From assembly GCA_035263705.1 (NCBI GenBank), contig DATFRA010000250.1, positions 1 to 11,694 on the forward strand: a DNA stretch of 11,694 nucleotides, given 5' to 3'. The notes under the pieces were generated by a model, which made no database searches, had not been told where the DNA came from, and saw only the letters and a list, made by a program, of their open reading frames with translations. Below are positions 6,962 through 11,694 of this stretch, piece by piece; within the stretch, counting starts at the first letter, position 1; every line of letters starts with the position of its first letter. The stretch comes from DASZHJ01 sp035263705. GTDB taxonomy: Bacteria > Pseudomonadota > Alphaproteobacteria > ATCC43930 > CGMCC-115725. Both the position numbers and the translations under genes were made by a program.

Positions 6962-7674
6962 CTCTGCTTCGCTCCCTGCTGTTCAACCTCGTCTTCTACG
7001 CGTGGACGGCGTTCGTGGCGATTGCCGCGCTGCCCATGCTCCTCGGGCCGCGCGCTCTGGTGATGGGGTTGGGCCAGTGGTGGTCCCGCACGGTGCTCGA
7101 GCTCGCCCGCTGGATCGCGGGTATCGACTACGAGCTCCGCGGCGCCGAGCATCTGCCGCGCGCGCCCGCCATCATCGCCGTGAAGCACCAATCCGCCTGG
7201 GACACGCTCGCGGTACCCGCGCTCTTCGGCGACGTCGCGATCGTGCTCAAGCGGGAATTGCTGTGGATCCCGTGCTACGGCTGGTATGCGCGCAAGGCCG
7301 GCATGATCCCGGTCGACCGAGGCGCTGGCGCCACCGCGCTCAAAGGCATGGTGCGCCGCGCCCGCGAAGTGGTGGCCGAGCGCCGGCCGATCGTGATCTT
7401 CCCGGAAGGCACGCGCACCGCCGTGGGCACCAAGCGCGCCTACCATCCCGGCGTCGCCGCACTCTACACGCAGCTCGGTCTTCCGGTCGTGCCGATCGCC
7501 GTGAATTCAGGACTGTTCTGGCCGCGCCGGAGCTTTCTGAAGCGGCCGGGCCGCATCGTGGTCGAGGTGCTCGCGCCGCTGCCGCCCGGCCTCGACCGCA
7601 AAGCATTCCTCGCCGAGCTGCGGTCCCGCATCGAGACCGCAACCGAGCGCCTGGTCGCCGAGGTCAGATCCTGA
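6958..7674 (+). CDS. plsC: 1-acyl-sn-glycerol-3-phosphate acyltransferase (PlsC family)
   Basis: PlsC acylates lysophosphatidic acid at position 2 to give phosphatidic acid, the precursor of membrane phospholipids, at the inner membrane. The protein has 238 residues, a normal length. A hydrophobic N-terminal helix (about 7-30) anchors it. The catalytic HX4D motif is His77-Gln-Ser-Ala-Trp-Asp82, and the glycerol-phosphate binding FPEGTR is at 148-153. The block VPIAVNSG further on fits motif IV. The GTG start at 6958 overlaps the stop of the DUF218 gene (GTGA), making this the last member of the ftsE-ftsX-DUF218-plsC chain. The family also includes acyltransferases acting on ornithine lipids or lyso-lipids, so the acceptor is not proven by sequence alone. 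Confidence 0.9.
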   Translation: MTLLRSLLFNLVFYAWTAFVAIAALPMLLGPRALVMGLGQWWSRTVLELARWIAGIDYELRGAEHLPRAPAIIAVKHQSAWDTLAVPALFGDVAIVLKRELLWIPCYGWYARKAGMIPVDRGAGATALKGMVRRAREVVAERRPIVIFPEGTRTAVGTKRAYHPGVAALYTQLGLPVVPIAVNSGLFWPRRSFLKRPGRIVVEVLAPLPPGLDRKAFLAELRSRIETATERLVAEVRS

Positions 7675-7675
7675 A

Positions 7676-7701
7676 GCACTCCAGTCATTTCACTGTCGTG
7701 C
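7676..7701 (+). other. Imperfect hairpin after plsC
   Basis: GCACTCCAGT (7676-7685) and ACTGTCGTGC (7692-7701) pair at 8 of 10 positions, with a 2x2 internal mismatch and a 6-nt loop, immediately after the plsC stop. This is where the ftsE-plsC transcript should end, but no T-run follows. It could be a weak terminator, a 3'-end stabiliser, or a dyad operator for the next gene. Confidence 0.3.
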
Positions 7702-7774
7702 ACGCCGAAGCATAAAGTCTCGTTGAGCCGGCACCGTTGCTCTCCGAGCGCAAACAAGGGACATTCCTCTCGGC

Positions 7775-9067
7775 ATGACAGAACCTTTCCCGCTCTCGCC
7801 CGCGCTCTGGGCCGCCACGGCGGCGCCCGCGCCGCCGACGCCCGCGCTCGAGGAATCGACCTCGGCCGACGTCTGCGTCGTCGGCGGCGGATACGCGGGG
7901 CTCTCGACGGCGCTGCATCTCGCCGAGCGCGGCATTCGCGCCGTGGTGCTGGAGGCGCGCGAGCCCGGCTGGGGCGCCTCGGGCCGCAACGGAGGCCAGG
8001 TGATCCCGGGACTCAAATTCGATCCCGACGAGATCGTCGGCATGTACGGCGCCGAGCGCGGGCAGCGGCTGATCGAGTTCGCCGGCGCCACCGCCGACGT
8101 CGTGTTCGATCTCATCGAGAAGCACCGGATGGATGTGCCTTGGCTCCGGACGGGCTGGATCCAAGGCGCGCACACCGCGGCCAACGTCGAGCTCGTGAAG
8201 TCGCGGGCGGAGCAGTGGTCGCGCCTCGGTGCGCCCGTCGAGTTCCTCGACGAGCCGGCCGTGGCGAGCCTGCTCGGCACCGACAGATACCTGGGCGGCT
8301 GGCTCGATCGCCGCGGCGGCGCGATCCAGCCGCTGAGCTACGCGCGCGGGCTCGCGAAAGCGGCGATCGCGGCGGGCGCCCGGATCCACGGCGACACGTC
8401 GGCGACCCGGGTCGTACGCACCGGCGCGCGCTGGAGCATCGAGACCGCTCGCGGCAGCACGGTGACCGCAGACCGTGTCGTCATCTGCACCAACGGCTAT
8501 ACCGGCGAGCTCTGGCCGCAGCTGCGACAGACCGCGATCGCCATCAATTCCTACCAGGTCGCGACGGAGCCCCTCGGCGACGACCTTCTTCGGTCGGTCA
8601 TGCCCGAAGGCCAGGTGCTCTCGGACACGCGCAAGCTCCTGCTCTATTTTCGCCTCGATCACACGGGGCGGCTGATCATGGGCGGGCGCGGGCCGTTCCG
8701 CGAGCCCAAGGGCGAGCGCGACTGGGCGCATCTCGTGCGAGTCGTCGCAAAGATGTTTCCGCAGCTCGCGGGCATGCCGATCGCCTACCGCTGGTGCGGC
8801 CGCATCGCGGTGACGCGGGACCATCTCCCGCACCTGCACGAGCCCGCGCCGGGCCTGCTGATCGACATGGGCTGCCAGGGCCGCGGCGTCGGCCTGCAGA
8901 GCGCCCTGGGAAAGGCGATGGCGGAGTATATCGCCACGTCGGACGCAAATGCGCTGCCCCTGCCGTTCACCCCGATCGAGCCGATCCCGTTCCACGGCCT
9001 ACAGCGCGTTTACGTCGGCGCGGTCGTCACCTGGTACCGGTTGACCGACGGCGGCCTTCGGCGGTGA
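7775..9067 (+). CDS. FAD-dependent amine/amino-acid oxidoreductase (DAO family, PuuB/OrdL-like)
   Basis: A 430-residue flavoprotein of the DAO superfamily (COG0665). The Rossmann FAD motif VVGGGYAGL (35-43) is followed by the ribose-binding acidic residue Glu60 in VVLEA. GASGRNGGQ at 67-75 is the conserved flavin-binding block of this group. GCQGRGVGL at 366-374 is the C-terminal FAD loop. The N-terminal LWAATA segment and full-length layout resemble gamma-glutamylputrescine oxidase (PuuB) and OrdL proteins, which oxidise a C-N bond using oxygen. No other polyamine-catabolism gene is next to it, so the substrate is undetermined. AAGGGA lies 13 nt before the ATG, rather far. It is about 100 bp after plsC and probably has its own promoter. 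It converges on the tonB-type gene with 12 bp between stops. Confidence 0.85.
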   Translation: MTEPFPLSPALWAATAAPAPPTPALEESTSADVCVVGGGYAGLSTALHLAERGIRAVVLEAREPGWGASGRNGGQVIPGLKFDPDEIVGMYGAERGQRLIEFAGATADVVFDLIEKHRMDVPWLRTGWIQGAHTAANVELVKSRAEQWSRLGAPVEFLDEPAVASLLGTDRYLGGWLDRRGGAIQPLSYARGLAKAAIAAGARIHGDTSATRVVRTGARWSIETARGSTVTADRVVICTNGYTGELWPQLRQTAIAINSYQVATEPLGDDLLRSVMPEGQVLSDTRKLLLYFRLDHTGRLIMGGRGPFREPKGERDWAHLVRVVAKMFPQLAGMPIAYRWCGRIAVTRDHLPHLHEPAPGLLIDMGCQGRGVGLQSALGKAMAEYIATSDANALPLPFTPIEPIPFHGLQRVYVGAVVTWYRLTDGGLRR

Positions 9068-9072
9068 CCCGC

Positions 9073-9089
9073 CCCGCGGTCAGCGCGGG
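9073..9089. terminator. GC hairpin between convergent genes, possible shared terminator
   Basis: CCCGCG (9073-9078) pairs perfectly with CGCGGG (9084-9089) around a 5-nt loop. It lies just after the oxidoreductase stop (9065-9067) and overlaps the minus-strand tonB stop (9080-9082). An alternative pairing, ACCCGC (9067-9072) with GCGGGT (9085-9090), is also possible. The position suits a bidirectional terminator, but neither side has a proper T-run. Confidence 0.35.
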
Positions 9090-9991
9090 TTCGGGTAGAT
9101 CGGCATCTCCACGGTGATCGACGTGCGGATGTGCGGATAGCTTGCGGGGATCGGTCCGAAGGGCGCGGAATTGCGGATCATGTTGGCCGCAGCTTCGTCT
9201 GCCAGGCTCAAGCCCGAGGTGGCTTGCAGCCTCACCTGCACCAGCTCACCCGAGGGCTCGATCAGGATGCTCAAGATAACGAGCCGCTCCTCGCCGCCGA
9301 GGAAGGCGGACGCCGGCGGATAGATCCGGTGCCGCTCGACCACGTCCTTCATCTTGTTGAGATAGGCATCGCCGCTGGTGTCGCGCTCGCCGGTGCCGCC
9401 GTGCTGCGACGGCAAGCGGATGGAATGAAAGAGTGGAGCGGGCTGCGCTTCCTTCCTGGTCTCCGGCTCCAGCGCCGCCTCTCGCTCGGTGGGGCTCTGC
9501 GCGGTGACGGTTGCGGGCTCCCTGCTGCCGGGTCGTGCGGGCACCGGTCTCTTCTGCTGCTGCGCGGACTGCGGAGGCGGCGATTTCGGCTGCGGCAGCG
9601 CCGGCTGCGGCGTGTCCTCCTGCTTCGCCTCAGTCTTCTCGCCCTCGCCCGACATGCGCGGCGTGATCGAAGGCTGAGGTTGGAGCTGGGGCTGCGGCTG
9701 CACCACCGGTTGCGGCGGCGGAGCTGGCGGCGGCGGAGGCGCATAGACCAGGGTCACGGGAATGGCGTCGGCCACATTGGCGCGGGCGAGCGCGAGGTCG
9801 AGCAGCGCTGCCCAATCGACCAGGCAGACGATCGCGATCACCACGTGCAGCAGCAGCGCCGCGGCGATGGCCCAGTACGCAATGCGCTCCCGCTTGCCCA
9901 GCAAGGGAAGCGGCAGCCTGGACCCGGCCGACTCGAGGAGGATCGTCACCGGCGTCTCGTCTCCGACCTCAGCGCCCGTTATGCCCGACAC
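9080..9991 (-). CDS. TonB-family energy transducer protein
   Basis: TonB proteins span the inner membrane, take up proton-motive energy from ExbB-ExbD and transmit it across the periplasm to outer-membrane receptors. This 303-residue protein shows that order: a short N-terminus, one membrane helix (about 38-58), a Pro/Gln-rich periplasm-spanning region (densest about 85-155), and a C-terminal TonB domain from about 210 to the end, with YLNKMKDVVERHRIYPP and the IEPSGELVQVRL strand-turn. No exbB or exbD is adjacent, so partners must be elsewhere. The annotated GTG at 9991 is one choice. A GTG at 9949, with GGAG 11 nt upstream, would give 289 residues with all domains kept. The gene diverges from nrdJ. 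Confidence 0.87.
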   Translation of the reverse strand: MSGITGAEVGDETPVTILLESAGSRLPLPLLGKRERIAYWAIAAALLLHVVIAIVCLVDWAALLDLALARANVADAIPVTLVYAPPPPPAPPPQPVVQPQPQLQPQPSITPRMSGEGEKTEAKQEDTPQPALPQPKSPPPQSAQQQKRPVPARPGSREPATVTAQSPTEREAALEPETRKEAQPAPLFHSIRLPSQHGGTGERDTSGDAYLNKMKDVVERHRIYPPASAFLGGEERLVILSILIEPSGELVQVRLQATSGLSLADEAAANMIRNSAPFGPIPASYPHIRTSITVEMPIYPNPR

Positions 9992-10067
9992 CGCTCCAGT
10001 CCGACATGGCCACCATTATGGAGAATTGTCGGCTGCAGGCGACTGCTCAAGCCGAAGCGGTCCGTGC

Positions 10068-10087
10068 GCCCCTCAATGAGGAGGGGC
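10068..10087. other. Perfect 7-bp hairpin in the tonB-nrdJ gap
   Basis: GCCCCTC (10068-10074) pairs with GAGGGGC (10081-10087) around AATGAG. No T-run follows on either strand. An alternative inner palindrome, CCTCA/TGAGG, overlaps it. It could be an operator dyad or part of a structured RNA. Confidence 0.3.
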
Positions 10088-10168
10088 CTTGTCTGCGACC
10101 CGCACACGATCGGCGGACCGGCAGGGAGGCGCCGCCATGCGCGAGGGCTTCACCCGGGGGCCGGGCGC

Positions 10169-10186
10169 GGGGTGACGACCCCTTTT
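10169..10186 (+). terminator. Short terminator-like hairpin with T-run in the tonB-nrdJ gap
   Basis: GGGGT (10169-10173), loop GACG, and ACCCC (10178-10182) are followed directly by TTTT (10183-10186). This is the only stem-plus-T-run I see in the window. The stem is only 5 bp and the T-run is short. No plus-strand gene ends upstream, so if real it would end an unannotated small transcript or insulate nrdJ. Confidence 0.25.
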
Positions 10187-10369
10187 ACGGCCACAGCCGG
10201 CAATCCGCCGCGCCCACGCAGCCGACGTTACGGGGCGGCCCGATCGGCTCCTGGGCACGACGTCCCGGAAAGAGCCGCCCGAGCACGCACTGCGGTCTCT
10301 GCGGAAACGCTTCGAATAGGCGCCCTAAGAGCTTGAAAAACGCAATTCTGACAACCATTTACACGTCGG

Positions 10370-10398
10370 TTGCCGCGCTTCTCATCCTGGAACATAAT
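10370..10398 (+). promoter_or_regulatory. Predicted sigma-70-type promoter of nrdJ
   Basis: TTGCCG (10370-10375) as -35 and CATAAT (10393-10398) as -10 are separated by 17 bp, matching the consensus hexamers at 4 of 6 and 5 of 6 positions. Transcription would start near 10405, leaving a leader of only about 23 nt that includes the ribosome-binding site. A leader this short leaves no room for a cobalamin riboswitch downstream of this promoter. Confidence 0.5.
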
Positions 10399-10427
10399 GC
10401 GAACTTCCGCGCCCTGAGGAGCCCTTG

Positions 10428-11694
10428 ATGCCCAGTGTTGCCGCCATTTCCCAGCAGATCTGGGACATGAAGTACCGGCTGAAATCGGCCGATGGCGCCC
10501 CCGTGGACAAGACCATCGAGGACACCTGGCGCCGCGTTGCCGCGGCGTTGGCCGAGCCCGAGCGCGATCCCGCGCTCTGGGCCGATCGGTTCTACGAGGC
10601 GCTCAGCGATTTCAAGTTCCTGCCGGCGGGCCGGGTGGTGGCGGGCGCCGGCACGGCGCGGAACGTCACGCTCTTCAATTGCTTCGTCATGGGCGCGATC
10701 CCGGACGACATGTCCGGGATCTTCACGCACCTGCGCGAGGCCGCGCTGACCATGCAGCAGGGCGGCGGCATCGGCTATGACTTCTCGACGCTGCGGCCGA
10801 AGGGCGCGCCGGTCAAAGGCGTCGGCGCCGACGCCTCGGGGCCGCTCTCCTTCATGGACGTGTGGGATGCCATGTGCCGCACCATCATGTCCGCGGGCTA
10901 TCGCCGCGGCGCCATGATGGCGACCTTGCGCTGCGACCATCCGGACATCGAGGCCTTCATCGAGGCGAAGCGCGACCCTGGCCGCTTACGCATGTTCAAC
11001 CTCTCGGTACTCGTGACCGACGCCTTCATGCAAGCGGTCAAGGAGGACGCACCCTGGCAGCTCAGCTTCGGCGGCACGCATTTCAGGACGCTCCCGGCGC
11101 GCGAGCTCTGGGACAAGATGATGCGGGCCACCTACAGCTACGCCGAGCCCGGCGTGATCTTCATCGACCGCGTCAACCAGCGGAACAACCTGCACTACTG
11201 CGAGACCATTAGCGCGACCAACCCGTGCGGCGAGCAGCCGCTTCCTCCGTATGGCGCGTGCCTCCTCGGCTCGATCAACCTAGCGAGCCTGGTGCTCGAT
11301 CCCTTCACGGCGGACGCCCGGCTCGACATGGGCCGCCTCAAGTCCGTGGTGCCGGTGGCGGTGCGGATGATGGACAACGTTATCGACGTCTCGCGCTTCC
11401 CGCTTGACCAGCAGACTCACGAGGCGCGCGCCAAGCGGCGGATCGGGCTCGGCGTCACCGGTCTCGCCGACGCGCTCATCCTGTGCAACGTCCGCTACGG
11501 CTCGGCGCGCGCCGTGGAGCTGACGGAGTGCTGGCTCAAGGCGATCCAGCGCGAGGCCTATCTTGCCTCGGCGGACCTCGCGGCGGAGAAGGGCAGCTTC
11601 CCACTCTTCGACAAGGAGAGGTACCTCGAGGGCGAGACCATCCGAGGCCTCGACAGCGACGTGCGCGTGGCGATCGAGCACCACGGCATCCGCA
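10428..11694 (+). CDS. nrdJ: Class II adenosylcobalamin-dependent ribonucleotide reductase (3' end outside window)
   Basis: NrdJ reduces ribonucleotides to deoxyribonucleotides in the cytoplasm using a thiyl radical generated from adenosylcobalamin, with or without oxygen. The first 422 codons are present and the frame stays open to the window edge. Cys85 in LFNCFVMG and Cys278 in YGACLLGS correspond to the redox-active pair. NPCGE at 265-269 holds the radical Cys267 with the conserved Asn and Glu. QQGGGIGYDFS (110-120) fits the substrate-phosphate region. Only 84 residues precede Cys85, so there appears to be no N-terminal ATP-cone and hence probably no overall-activity site. The ATG at 10428 has GAGGA (10416-10420) 7 nt upstream. 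The B12 dependence is assigned from overall family resemblance. The C-terminal cysteine tail is not visible. Confidence 0.92.
   Translation, partial: MPSVAAISQQIWDMKYRLKSADGAPVDKTIEDTWRRVAAALAEPERDPALWADRFYEALSDFKFLPAGRVVAGAGTARNVTLFNCFVMGAIPDDMSGIFTHLREAALTMQQGGGIGYDFSTLRPKGAPVKGVGADASGPLSFMDVWDAMCRTIMSAGYRRGAMMATLRCDHPDIEAFIEAKRDPGRLRMFNLSVLVTDAFMQAVKEDAPWQLSFGGTHFRTLPARELWDKMMRATYSYAEPGVIFIDRVNQRNNLHYCETISATNPCGEQPLPPYGACLLGSINLASLVLDPFTADARLDMGRLKSVVPVAVRMMDNVIDVSRFPLDQQTHEARAKRRIGLGVTGLADALILCNVRYGSARAVELTECWLKAIQREAYLASADLAAEKGSFPLFDKERYLEGETIRGLDSDVRVAIEHHGIR

Larger units (their letters stand above)
9992..10427. other. Non-coding divergent region between tonB and nrdJ
   Basis: This 436-bp stretch has no convincing gene. 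An open frame at 10006-10428 on the plus strand has weak third-position G/C bias compared with neighbours, an Arg/Pro/Ala-rich product with no recognisable domain, and contains the predicted nrdJ promoter. Visible structure includes a 7-bp hairpin at 10068-10087, a terminator-like hairpin at 10169-10186, GGGCGGC (10233-10239) complementary to GCCGCCC (10274-10280) across 34 nt, and an AT-richer stretch from about 10330. On the minus strand CATAAT (10020-10015) could be the tonB -10, but no good -35 accompanies it. Confidence 0.6.

Noticed and set aside
7685..8995. Minus-strand open frame of 436 codons opposite the oxidoreductase
   Set aside because: It is antisense to a complete flavoprotein with FAD motifs, shows no domain of its own, and has biased Arg/Ala/Gly composition.
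10187..10290. Cobalamin riboswitch upstream of nrdJ
   Set aside because: A stretch with AATCC followed by CCCACGCAGCCG loosely resembles the riboswitch core, but the B12-box GCCACTG and the expected order of paired regions are missing, and the best promoter lies downstream of it.
10006..10428. 140-codon plus-strand frame whose stop overlaps the nrdJ start (TGATG)
   Set aside because: The overlap looked like coupling, but third-position G/C bias is clearly weaker than in neighbouring genes, no domain is recognisable, and the likely nrdJ promoter lies inside it.
1..11694. Mobile elements, CRISPR array, tRNA/rRNA, toxin-antitoxin or phage-defence genes
   Set aside because: I saw no transposase, regularly spaced repeats, terminal inverted repeats or RNA-gene signatures. 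Base composition and gene order look like stable core chromosome.

Overview
The window looks like chromosomal housekeeping DNA from a high-GC alphaproteobacterium, perhaps of the Rhodospirillales type. The support is strong third-position G/C bias, a TIGR02302-family membrane protein (a family known from alphaproteobacteria), an MJ0042 zinc-ribbon/DUF3426 protein, and the gene order lptM-like lipoprotein / lysA / TIGR02302 / zinc-ribbon / ftsE-ftsX / DUF218 / plsC, which I recall as typical of that class. The species assignment is inference only. I see no mobile element, tRNA, rRNA or CRISPR array.

Layout. Positions 1-1342 hold the last codons of a small lipoprotein gene that overlaps lysA, the last enzyme of lysine biosynthesis. 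Positions 1413-3857 encode an 814-residue TIGR02302 membrane protein of unknown function. It faces, tail to tail, a minus-strand zinc-ribbon/DUF3426 membrane protein (3915-4628). A 154-bp divergent region with a likely minus-strand promoter and two competing hairpins separates that gene from a tight four-gene unit, ftsE-ftsX-DUF218-plsC (4783-7674). In this unit every junction is a 3-4 nt overlap of stop and start codon. After about 100 bp comes a FAD-dependent amine/amino-acid oxidoreductase (7775-9067), convergent with a tonB-type gene (9080-9991, minus strand). A 436-bp non-coding stretch then precedes the 5' two-thirds or so of a class II, adenosylcobalamin-dependent ribonucleotide reductase gene (nrdJ), which runs off the right edge.

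How the genes fit together. The left two-thirds is mostly cell-envelope biology: DAP/lysine supply, the FtsEX complex that controls septal peptidoglycan hydrolysis, a DUF218 protein of the type linked to envelope polysaccharide handling, and PlsC, which makes phosphatidic acid. The right third is more mixed: an oxidoreductase of uncertain substrate, an energy transducer for outer-membrane uptake, and deoxyribonucleotide synthesis. I found no clear new multi-gene system. The points most worth checking are the two mutually exclusive hairpins ahead of ftsE, the repeated CATGC elements over the zinc-ribbon start codon, the unassigned TIGR02302 protein, and the structured 436-bp gap before nrdJ.
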